Shown here: positions 1 through 5,873 of the stretch, piece by piece | Position numbering within the stretch: the first letter of the stretch is position 1 | Layout of the letters: every line of letters starts with the position of its first letter | The notes under the pieces: generated by a model | Told to the model about the DNA's origin: nothing | Database searches by the model: none | What the model saw: only the letters and a program-made list of their open reading frames with translations | Program-made: the position numbers and the translations under genes | Source of the DNA: Candidatus Saccharibacteria bacterium UBA2866 | Lineage (GTDB): Bacteria > Patescibacteriota > Saccharimonadia > Saccharimonadales > Saccharimonadaceae | Length of the DNA: 8,721 nt | Assembly: GCA_002350545.1 (NCBI GenBank) | Contig: DEEY01000020.1 | Coordinates: 32,864 to 41,584, forward strand | Direction: 5' to 3'

Positions 1-465
1 GACGAAGTTGAAATCGTTGGTTTGAAAGACACTCAAAAGTCAGTCGTAACTGGTATTGAGGCTTTCCACAAGACTCTCGATCAGGGTCAAGCTGGCGATA
101 ACGCAGGACTTCTCCTTCGTGGTATTGAGCGTGATCAGATTGAGCGCGGTCAGGTAATTGCAAAACCAGGCACCATTACTCCACACACTGAGTTTGAGGC
201 ACAGGTTTATATCTTGAAGAAAGAGGAAGGTGGTCGTCACACTCCGTTCTCCAAGGGTTACAAGCCACAGTTCTACTTCCGCACTACTGATGTGACCGGT
301 GAAGTTGAGCTCCCAGCCGACAAGGAAATCGTCATGCCTGGTGATCAGGTAACCTTTAAGGTTAAACTCTTGCAACCAGTCGCTATGAACGACAACGACC
401 GCTTCGCTATCCGCGAAGGTGGTAAGACCGTTGGTTCTGGTGTCATCACCAAAGTTATCAAATAA
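1..465 (+). CDS. tuf: Elongation factor Tu, C-terminal part (5' end outside window)
   Basis: The frame is open from base 1 and ends at TAA 463-465, giving 154 residues of EF-Tu: the end of domain 2 and all of domain 3. The GTPase domain lies upstream of the window. EF-Tu delivers aminoacyl-tRNA to the ribosomal A site in the cytoplasm. Nearly unbroken family blocks are visible: [72 protein letters not shown] and [16 protein letters not shown]. The apparent start at 22 is an internal TTG and is not real. Codons are those of a highly expressed gene (GGT, CGT/CGC, GAA), unlike the AGG/GGG-rich operon downstream. A strong hairpin terminator follows 16 bases after the stop. Identity is certain. 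Confidence 0.98.
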   Translation, partial: DEVEIVGLKDTQKSVVTGIEAFHKTLDQGQAGDNAGLLLRGIERDQIERGQVIAKPGTITPHTEFEAQVYILKKEEGGRHTPFSKGYKPQFYFRTTDVTGEVELPADKEIVMPGDQVTFKVKLLQPVAMNDNDRFAIREGGKTVGSGVITKVIK

Positions 466-481
466 ATTTGTTAACTGCATG

Positions 482-511
482 AAAAATCCCCCTATTTATA
501 GGGGGATTTTT
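482..511. terminator. Bidirectional intrinsic terminator between convergent genes
   Basis: This is a 30-base inverted repeat with a 13-bp stem. A-run, T, five C, TA pair with TA, five G, A, T-run around a 4-base loop (TTTA). On the plus strand it ends in TTTTT and serves tuf. On the minus strand it also ends in a T-run and serves the nucleotidyltransferase gene that stops at 529. It is the only sequence needed between these two convergent genes. Confidence 0.93.
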
Positions 512-528
512 GTAAGATGCTAGGGGTT

Positions 529-1647
529 TTATTCGTGCCTTTTGAACACTTCGGCTTCATAATTGCCGTTATCTGAGCGACGGTAAACTCTGGCCGTATA
601 GTCTTTGACACCTACAAAGGCAAAACTAACCTGATTAACTATACTTGAATATAGGATTTGGTTGTTGTTTTCCTCGAGCGCGACTTCGTCGACCGTGAGT
701 TTGCCATTCTCCATGAATTCCTCGGCCAAGTCCTTGATTCTTTGGCTTTCATTGAGCCTTGAAACCATTAAAATCGGTTGATCATTTATCATAGTGAAAA
801 CTACCGCTACTTCGACAGCGTCACTAATATTCAGATTCATACCTTTATCAACATACAAAAGGCTGTGGTGACAGCTATTGTCTGGTCGATGTTCTCCTTC
901 GCCCAGAATAGCATTGTGGTGGATATGCGTCTTTTCAATTGCACGGTAAAGGCCGCGGAAAGTATCGCAATCGTGCCACACAAAATCACCAACCGACATT
1001 CTACAGTTATCACCAAAGTGCTCCATCAGTTGGTCTAAGTCTAGCTTTTTGGTGTCAAAAGAATTGTCTTTAAGCAAATCTTTCGATCGCCAGACAATAA
1101 TACCAGTATCGTGAGCAATGCTTTCGACCGTACTAATATAACCCTGTTTTGCATCATTGACTGCTTCCAGCACTACTTCGATAAACTGGTAGTCCGGAAC
1201 CAGAAAATGATCTGATGGAGTATTCACTATAATAGCCTCCGGATCAGATTCTGCTATCATCTTGGTGGCTTCAACCATTGTGCCATAATAGCCGTAAACG
1301 GCAGGAATACTCCAAACGTTTTTTAAAGCTATCCCCCTTGGACTACATGCCTGATGTCTGGTGATGTCCGCCTGACGTTCATTCGACGTAACCACTATGA
1401 TTCGTTCGCGGTCAAAACCAGCGTCCACGAAATTTGCAATCGTACGCTTTAGGAAAGTATCCTTACGCCGATCACCGCCATCGATGTGGCAAAGTTGTTT
1501 TGGGCGTTCAGGATTGCTGTATGGGAACAGGCGAGTGCCCTCACCTCCAGCCAGTATCACTAAATACAGATGCTTCATTAGTGTTATATTTTTAATCCTC
1601 GAAGATGCCACGAACTTGTTATAGAAATCAAAATCTGAGTATTTCAT
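529..1647 (-). CDS. Mannose-1-phosphate guanylyltransferase-like nucleotidyltransferase
   Basis: The 372-residue protein probably transfers NMP from an NTP to a sugar 1-phosphate, GTP plus mannose-1-P giving GDP-mannose being the closest family reaction. The signature LAGGEGTRLFPYSNPERPKQ lies at residues 32-51, with R39 and K50 as the usual catalytic residues. The NTPSDHFL block at 142-149 matches the family PADH motif. VWHDCDTF at 223-230 matches the W-x-D-x-G metal motif, but with Asp where Gly is usual. The sugar-binding TGYGYI and FxEKP segments, expected between about residues 170 and 182, are absent: the chain runs straight from GYISTV to TGIIVWRS. This suggests altered sugar specificity. 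After the GMPP-like turn VEVAVVFTMINDQPILMVSR, a tail of about 70 residues is unassigned. I chose ATG 1647 because of a strong Shine-Dalgarno site; ATG 1578, just before the motif, has none. The family call is firm, the substrate is not. Confidence 0.8.
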   Translation of the reverse strand: MKYSDFDFYNKFVASSRIKNITLMKHLYLVILAGGEGTRLFPYSNPERPKQLCHIDGGDRRKDTFLKRTIANFVDAGFDRERIIVVTSNERQADITRHQACSPRGIALKNVWSIPAVYGYYGTMVEATKMIAESDPEAIIVNTPSDHFLVPDYQFIEVVLEAVNDAKQGYISTVESIAHDTGIIVWRSKDLLKDNSFDTKKLDLDQLMEHFGDNCRMSVGDFVWHDCDTFRGLYRAIEKTHIHHNAILGEGEHRPDNSCHHSLLYVDKGMNLNISDAVEVAVVFTMINDQPILMVSRLNESQRIKDLAEEFMENGKLTVDEVALEENNNQILYSSIVNQVSFAFVGVKDYTARVYRRSDNGNYEAEVFKRHE

Positions 1648-1650
1648 TAT

Positions 1651-1658
1651 CCCCTCCT
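1651..1658 (-). promoter_or_regulatory. Strong ribosome binding site that fixes the nucleotidyltransferase start
   Basis: The minus strand reads AGGAGGGG, then ATA, then the ATG at 1647-1645. This near-perfect Shine-Dalgarno site decides the start in favour of residue MKYSDF rather than the internal MKHLYL (ATG at 1578), which has no such site. Confidence 0.85.
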
Positions 1659-1674
1659 GTAAATGTACAAAAAT

Positions 1675-1689
1675 GGCCTGATTTAGGCC
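1675..1689 (-). promoter_or_regulatory. Leader hairpin followed by T-run, possible attenuator
   Basis: In the roughly 50-base leader of the nucleotidyltransferase mRNA, the minus strand reads GGCCT-AAATC-AGGCC followed by ATTTTTG. A 5-bp GC-rich stem with a 5-base loop and a T-run has the layout of a weak intrinsic terminator. It sits between the predicted transcription start (about 1698) and the ribosome binding site. It may be a chance hairpin, because the stem is short. Confidence 0.35.
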
Positions 1690-1704
1690 TCTCTTAACAT
1701 TAAC

Positions 1705-1733
1705 ATTATACCATACTTTTACGAAAAAAGCAA
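1705..1733 (-). promoter_or_regulatory. Promoter of the nucleotidyltransferase gene
   Basis: The minus strand carries TTGCTT (1733-1728), a 17-base spacer and a consensus TATAAT (1710-1705) preceded by TGG, giving an extended -10. Transcription should start near 1698, leaving a leader of about 50 bases with its own Shine-Dalgarno site. It overlaps the divergent operon promoter; the two -35 elements lie within 16 bp. Confidence 0.8.
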
Positions 1734-1746
1734 GTAGTGGTATAAT
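1718..1746 (+). promoter_or_regulatory. Promoter of the five-gene operon, giving a near-leaderless mRNA
   Basis: TTTACG (1718-1723, 4 of 6 matches to TTGACA), a 17-base spacer and a consensus TATAAT (1741-1746) preceded by TGG form an extended -10 promoter. The expected start of transcription, about 7 bases after the -10, falls at 1752-1754, on the ATG at 1753. With the divergent promoter it forms an inverted repeat, ATTATACCA (1705-1713) against TGGTATAAT (1738-1746), so the two promoters mirror each other. Confidence 0.78.
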
Positions 1747-1752
1747 AGGCGT

Positions 1753-3024
1753 ATGAGTGTTTCTGAATTTAAGAAGAAATTTTACTTTACAGCGGCGCGA
1801 TATTTTAGGCATTTTGCAAATTTAGTTTTAAAGAGGTGGCATCCGCGAATTATAGCGGTGACTGGCTCAGCTGGCAAAACCACCATGATGAAAATGCTAG
1901 AGCACGAAATCGGTAAAAAGGCGCATTATTCACATGACGCTAATTCAGCGTTTGGAATTCCATTTGACGTAATTGGTTTAAGGGGTGTTAAGGGGTCAAA
2001 GCTAAGGTGGATTTGGCTGTTTATAGCGGCGCCCTTTAAAGCTGTTTTTACCTTTAGGGGAAAAGAGTTTTATGTGGTGGAAATTGATGGGGAGCGACCG
2101 CATGAAGCAGAGTTTTTGGCAGAATGGCTGAAACCAGAGGTAACAATTTGGGTGTCGATTGGGACAAGCCATGCCGTGCAGTTTGAAAAAGAGGTAGAAA
2201 AGGGTAAATTTGATGATGTAGAAGAGGCGATTGCGGCGGAATTTGCGAATTTGCCAGCAAATACCTCGAAGCGAGTGTATATTGATGCAGATTCGAAAAT
2301 TATGAAAGAGGCGACACGAGGTATTAAGGCCAAAGTGATACCGATTAAGAAATCCGAGCTGAAAAAATATGTTGTTTACCCTGATTCAACGGATTTTACT
2401 TACGGTGATACGACTTTTCATTTTGACCACCCGGAACCAAAGGATGTGGCGTTTAATTTGTTTGTGCTAAGGGATTTGATGAAATATTTGAAGATGAAGT
2501 TTAACCCAGATTTTTCGGGACTAGTGATTGCACCGGGGAGAAGTTCACACTTTAAGGGATATAAGGGGATTGATATTGTAGATAGTAGCTATAATGCGCA
2601 CATGATTTCGATGGAGTCGGTGCTTGATATGGCTAAAAGGATGCACGCGGAGCATAAGTGGCTGGTAATTGGGGATATCGTGGATCAGGGGGAGTTGACC
2701 GAATCTGAACATGAGAGGTTAGCCTCTTTGATTGCGGCAGTGAAGCCGGAGAAAGTAATACTAGTCGGGCGTCGCACGAAAAAGTTCACTGCGCCAAAAC
2801 TAAAAGAGCTAGGGATTTCAGCGGTGGCAACGACAGACCCAAGAAAAGCCCTAGAATATATCGAAAAACGTGTAAGGGGGCGGGAAACCTTGATTTTTAA
2901 GGGTAGCCAGTACCTAGAATGGATTATCGAAAAGCTACTGGCCGACCCGAAAGACGCGAAAAAACTATGCCGACGTGATAGGGGTGCGGTGCGTAGGCGG
3001 AAAAGTTGGGGGCTAGATTCATAA
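1753..3024 (+). CDS. Mur-ligase-like protein (MurF central and C-terminal domains)
   Basis: The 423-residue protein resembles ATP-dependent amide ligases that add amino acids or dipeptides to peptidoglycan precursors. The P-loop VTGSAGKTT is at 36-44 and an acidic VVEIDGERPHE motif at 108-118. N235 and PGRSSHF (261-267) match the nucleotide-binding part. VDSSYNAHMISM (276-287) and LVIGDIVDQGELTESEH (304-320) match the MurF C-terminal domain, and IFKGSQ (381-386) lies near the end. The MurF N-terminal UDP-binding domain is missing and is replaced by about 30 basic residues. A hydrophobic stretch at 84-101 (WIWLFIAAPFKAVF) could touch the membrane. No lysine occurs between residues 152 and 173, where the carbamoylated lysine of Mur ligases is expected. 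The ATG sits on the predicted transcription start and has no convincing ribosome binding site. First gene of the operon. The acceptor substrate is unknown. Confidence 0.82.
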   Translation: MSVSEFKKKFYFTAARYFRHFANLVLKRWHPRIIAVTGSAGKTTMMKMLEHEIGKKAHYSHDANSAFGIPFDVIGLRGVKGSKLRWIWLFIAAPFKAVFTFRGKEFYVVEIDGERPHEAEFLAEWLKPEVTIWVSIGTSHAVQFEKEVEKGKFDDVEEAIAAEFANLPANTSKRVYIDADSKIMKEATRGIKAKVIPIKKSELKKYVVYPDSTDFTYGDTTFHFDHPEPKDVAFNLFVLRDLMKYLKMKFNPDFSGLVIAPGRSSHFKGYKGIDIVDSSYNAHMISMESVLDMAKRMHAEHKWLVIGDIVDQGELTESEHERLASLIAAVKPEKVILVGRRTKKFTAPKLKELGISAVATTDPRKALEYIEKRVRGRETLIFKGSQYLEWIIEKLLADPKDAKKLCRRDRGAVRRRKSWGLDS

Positions 3025-3026
3025 TG

Positions 3027-3034
3027 AAAGGAGG
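3027..3034 (+). promoter_or_regulatory. Perfect Shine-Dalgarno site for the hydrolase GTG start
   Basis: AAAGGAGG lies 7 bases before GTG 3042. It is the only strong ribosome binding site at a non-overlapping junction in the operon, and it supports the GTG start of the hydrolase. Confidence 0.85.
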
Positions 3035-3041
3035 TTTCTAG

Positions 3042-3722
3042 GTGGCGGATTTATATATAGTGCATGGGTGGACGTACACCATTGAACCATGGAAAAAAAC
3101 GATTGAGATTTTGCGCGATAAAGGAATTAGCGTAAAAATGTTGCACGTACCAGGGCTAACTGAGGAATCTAAGAAAGAATATACGATTTATGACTATATG
3201 AAATGGGCAGACCGCGAAATTCCGGATGGGGCGGTGGCACTCGGCCATTCTAACGGGGGTAGGATTTTGTTGAATCTATGTGCGGCGAAGCCGGATAAAT
3301 TGAAATATTTGATTTTGCTGGATTCGGCTGGTATTTACGAGCCGACTTTGAAAAAGCGACTAGTAGAGAAGGCGGCCAAAATTGGGAAGCCTTTGAAGAA
3401 GATACCTTTAATAGATAAAGCATTTCACCGGTTGACTGGCTCAACTGATTATTCCAAAGCGCCAGAGAATATGAAGAAGACTCTGGTAAACATGATTGAA
3501 TCGGACAAGGATTTGGATTTTTCAAAGGTGGAGACAAAGACTTATATCTTGTGGGGCAAAAAGGATACTACTACACCGCCACGTCAGGGTACTTTGATGT
3601 ATGAAAAACTGCCAAATGCCGAGCTGAAGTTTTACGCAAATTGGACTCATGCGCCTTATATTTCATCACCTGAAGAGCTGGCGAGAGCGTTGATTAGTTT
3701 GGTAGAAAGGATGAAAAAGTGA
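3042..3722 (+). CDS. Alpha/beta-hydrolase
   Basis: The 226-residue cytoplasmic alpha/beta-hydrolase shows a complete triad. The nucleophile elbow GHSNGG places Ser70. WGKKDTTTP gives Asp175, and WTHAPY followed by SSPEELARAL gives His203. The oxyanion-hole HGW is at 8-10, and a small helical cap covers about 100-155. Length is normal for the family, with no signal peptide. The start is GTG, backed by a perfect ribosome binding site. The stop TGA overlaps the next gene's GTG (GTGA), so translation is probably coupled. Its place between a Mur-like ligase and a PLP protein suggests a role in wall-precursor metabolism, such as cleaving an ester, thioester or amide, but the substrate cannot be read from the sequence. 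The fold call is secure. Confidence 0.88.
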   Translation: MADLYIVHGWTYTIEPWKKTIEILRDKGISVKMLHVPGLTEESKKEYTIYDYMKWADREIPDGAVALGHSNGGRILLNLCAAKPDKLKYLILLDSAGIYEPTLKKRLVEKAAKIGKPLKKIPLIDKAFHRLTGSTDYSKAPENMKKTLVNMIESDKDLDFSKVETKTYILWGKKDTTTPPRQGTLMYEKLPNAELKFYANWTHAPYISSPEELARALISLVERMKK

Positions 3723-4900
3723 TTTTTGGGCGACATTACTATTTGGGGCAGGCGGCGAATTATTCTATAGGGGAGGTGTTTCGGCATTTATTTACAGTGG
3801 GTTTGACACGAGATATTGATGCCCTGAAACGATATTTGGTGCAACGATACAAGGGAAAACAGGCGATTTTGTGTAAAAATGGACGGTCGGCACTGTGTTT
3901 AGCTTTGAAAGCGTATTTTGAGAAGGGTGACTATGTGATTGTGAATGGGTTTACCTGTTATGCAGTGTATGAGGCGGTGATTGCTGCTGGATTGAAACCC
4001 CTATTTGTGGATATCGAGAAGGATACCTTAAACTTTAGCGTAAGGACGCTTGAGATGCTCCCCTCGGGACACACTCAAGGCCGTTCGGCCAAGCTTACGG
4101 TCCCGAGTGAAGCATCTCCAAGCGTCTCTGGTAAAATCACCGGTATCATTATTCAAAACTCACTGGGGAATCCGGTGGATATTAAGGCGGTGGAGAATTT
4201 TGCGAAGGAGCATGATTTAGTCATCATTGAAGATTTGGCGCATTGTACAGGGGTGAAATATGCGGATGGAAGGGAATGCGGTACAGTGGGGGCGGCGGCA
4301 GCGTTTTCGTTTGGCAAAGATAAGATGATTGATACTATCTCGGGAGGGGCAGTAGTGTTCCGTGAGGAGCTTTCTCATGAGATTAAAGCTCCGGAGAAAG
4401 CTCCTCGCTTATCTGATCATCTTAGGGCTAGATTTTATCCGTTATTCGGTATGATTTGTAGGGGGTTATCCTATGTGCATCTGGGAGGTATTTTGATGCG
4501 GGGACTAGTAAAAATCCACTGGGTGGAGAAATCCGCCGATAATCGGCTAGACCTCACGCGTCGTATCAGCAAATTTGAGGCGAAATTAGCTTTGGAACAA
4601 TTTAATAAGTTAAAACGTTCTGGCGAGCCACCGATTAGAGAGTTTGCTTTTGTAGACAACAGGGATGAAGTTTTAGAGGAGTTAGCTAGGATAGGGTATT
4701 ATTTTGATGGGCTTTGGTATAAACAGCCGGTGTCGCCAGAGAGATACTACAAAAAAGTGCATTTTCCGGAAGAGGAATGCCCTAATTCGGTGTTTGTAGC
4801 AAAGCATATCGTGAATTTTCCAACTTATTACGCAAGGAGCGACCTGAAAAAAGCGCATGAAATTGTAAAAAACCACGCGGTAAAGGAGGGGCATGAATAA
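3719..4900 (+). CDS. DegT/DnrJ/EryC1-type PLP aminotransferase-like protein
   Basis: The 393-residue protein is of the PLP fold type I family that usually transaminates nucleotide-linked keto-sugars. Family blocks are ILCKNGRSALCLAL (50-63), DYVIVNGFTCYAVYEAVIAAG (71-91), LFVDIEKDTLNFS (95-107), IIIQNSLGNPVDI (143-155), VIIEDLAHCTG (168-178; D172 should bind the pyridine nitrogen) and AAFSFGKDKMIDTISGG (194-210; K202 is the likely Schiff-base lysine, K200 the alternative). The GTG start overlaps the hydrolase stop; GAAAGGA lies 7 bases upstream. Residues about 109-136 are encoded by a long DNA palindrome and fit no family block, so they look like an in-frame insertion. A second palindrome encodes 216-230. 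With Mur-like and FemAB neighbours, it may make an amino sugar or a bridge amino acid for the wall. That role is inference. Confidence 0.83.
   Translation: MIFGRHYYLGQAANYSIGEVFRHLFTVGLTRDIDALKRYLVQRYKGKQAILCKNGRSALCLALKAYFEKGDYVIVNGFTCYAVYEAVIAAGLKPLFVDIEKDTLNFSVRTLEMLPSGHTQGRSAKLTVPSEASPSVSGKITGIIIQNSLGNPVDIKAVENFAKEHDLVIIEDLAHCTGVKYADGRECGTVGAAAAFSFGKDKMIDTISGGAVVFREELSHEIKAPEKAPRLSDHLRARFYPLFGMICRGLSYVHLGGILMRGLVKIHWVEKSADNRLDLTRRISKFEAKLALEQFNKLKRSGEPPIREFAFVDNRDEVLEELARIGYYFDGLWYKQPVSPERYYKKVHFPEEECPNSVFVAKHIVNFPTYYARSDLKKAHEIVKNHAVKEGHE
4045..4126. repeat. In-frame palindromic element inside the DegT-like gene
   Basis: The outer arms GACGCTTGAGATGCT (4045-4059) and AGCATCTCCAAGCGTC (4111-4126) pair with a single bulged base. 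After a 3x3 mismatch, CTCGGGAC (4063-4070) pairs perfectly with GTCCCGAG (4100-4107). A tip hairpin GGCCGTTCGGCC lies at 4079-4090. The whole 82 bp is read through by the host gene as a polar peptide (about residues 109-136) that interrupts otherwise continuous homology between TLNFS and GIIIQNSLGNP. The layout resembles Rickettsia palindromic elements or REP/MITE-like units tolerated inside genes. I see no second copy in the window. Confidence 0.8.
4364..4406. repeat. Second intragenic inverted repeat in the DegT-like gene
   Basis: GAGGAGCTTTCTC (4364-4376) and GAGAAAGCTCCTC (4394-4406) are perfect 13-bp inverse complements with a 17-base spacer. The spacer holds a further AAAGCTCC copy that could pair alternatively. 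It encodes residues 216-230, a charged stretch after the conserved SGGAVVF block, where the family tolerates variation. It has no sequence in common with the 4045-4126 element. Confidence 0.7.
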
Positions 4901-5873
4901 AACTTGGGACAAGATAAAAAAAGAGTTTAAGGAAGCGAATTTCCTGCAGTCGCCGGAATACGGGAAAACGAATGAGATTTTGGGGGCGAAAGTGGTGACT
5001 GATGATTTTGACGGACAGGGGTGGGCGCTAATGATTGTAAGAGATGCAAAAAGGGGTAGATATCTGGAGATTCCTTGTGGACCACTGATTGACTGGGGCG
5101 ATACAAAACTAGTGAAGCGAGTGGGGGAGCGTATTAAAAAGATAGCAGAAAAAGAAGAATGTGTGTTTGTACGGATGCGACCACAACTTACAGCAACAGA
5201 AGGGAATATCGAAAAACTAGAAAAACTAGGGCTGATTGAAGCGCCGATGCATTTAGCGGCCGAGCATACGGTAATGATAGATTTGGGGCATTCAGAAGAG
5301 GAATTATTAGCTAGGATGAGGAGGCAAACGCGCTACGAGGTACGGCGAGCGAATAAACTAGGGATTAAGGTAGAAAAAAGCAATTCAGAGGAGATTTTCC
5401 GAGAATTTCAGGCCGTGCAAGCAGAAACGGCTAGGCGACAGGGATTTATCCCGCCAGATTTGAAAACTTTGTTAGCTGAAAGGAAAGCATTTGGGAAAAA
5501 TGCGCAGATTTATGTAGCAAAAACAGAGACGAACGAGCCAATAGCTTATGGATTAATTATTAAGGACGGGCGCGAGGGAGATTACTATGAGGCGGCTTCG
5601 ACTGATTTGAACCGGAAAATGCCAGGAGCTTACGCGCTTTTGTGGCAGGCAATGCGAGATTTGAAAAAAGAAGGGTATGAGCGGTTTAATTTGTGGGGGA
5701 TTGCGCCACCGGGGCAACCGAATCACCGCTATGCCGGGGTGACGACCTTTAAAACTGGGTTTGGTGGCGAAGTGGTGGAATATGTACCGGCGCACGACAT
5801 GGTGATATCTAAATTGCGCTATTTGAAAAATTTCGTGGTGGAAATAGCACGAAGGAAAAAGAGGCATTTATGA
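4893..5873 (+). CDS. FemAB-family aminoacyl transferase, copy 1
   Basis: The 326-residue protein belongs to the FemA/FemB/FemX family, which moves an amino acid from aminoacyl-tRNA onto the peptide stem of a peptidoglycan precursor. It shows EANFLQSPEYG (14-24), RGRYLEIPCGPLIDWGD (54-70), CVFVRMRPQ (90-98), DLGHSEEELLARMRRQTRYEVRRA (130-153), FNLWGIAPP (265-273), NHRYAGVTTFKTGFGGE (277-293) and YVPAHDMV (297-304). These are the GNAT-like halves and the conserved G-x-x-x-F-K-x-x-F-G ending. There is no long coiled-coil arm, so it is closer to FemX than to FemA. The start overlaps the DegT stop (ATGAATAA); AAAGGAGGGG lies just upstream with a short spacer. Cytoplasmic or peripheral at the membrane. 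Which amino acid is added is unknown. Confidence 0.87.
   Translation: MNKTWDKIKKEFKEANFLQSPEYGKTNEILGAKVVTDDFDGQGWALMIVRDAKRGRYLEIPCGPLIDWGDTKLVKRVGERIKKIAEKEECVFVRMRPQLTATEGNIEKLEKLGLIEAPMHLAAEHTVMIDLGHSEEELLARMRRQTRYEVRRANKLGIKVEKSNSEEIFREFQAVQAETARRQGFIPPDLKTLLAERKAFGKNAQIYVAKTETNEPIAYGLIIKDGREGDYYEAASTDLNRKMPGAYALLWQAMRDLKKEGYERFNLWGIAPPGQPNHRYAGVTTFKTGFGGEVVEYVPAHDMVISKLRYLKNFVVEIARRKKRHL

Noticed and set aside
40..480. Long minus-strand frame across tuf
   Set aside because: It is the shadow of the strongly conserved EF-Tu frame and crosses no promoter or ribosome binding site.
1648..1812. Upstream extension of the nucleotidyltransferase to 427 residues
   Set aside because: It would translate across both divergent promoters and into the Mur-like gene. 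The strong ribosome binding site and promoter point to ATG 1647.
3720..3722. TGA read as glycine (Gracilibacteria/Absconditabacteria code)
   Set aside because: The hydrolase, FemAB copy 1 and the nuclease all end properly at TGA, and no conserved frame contains an internal TGA.
5208..5228. Repeated GAAAAACTA in FemAB copy 1
   Set aside because: It is a two-copy 9-base echo encoding EKL-EKL in a helix, likely ordinary coding sequence.
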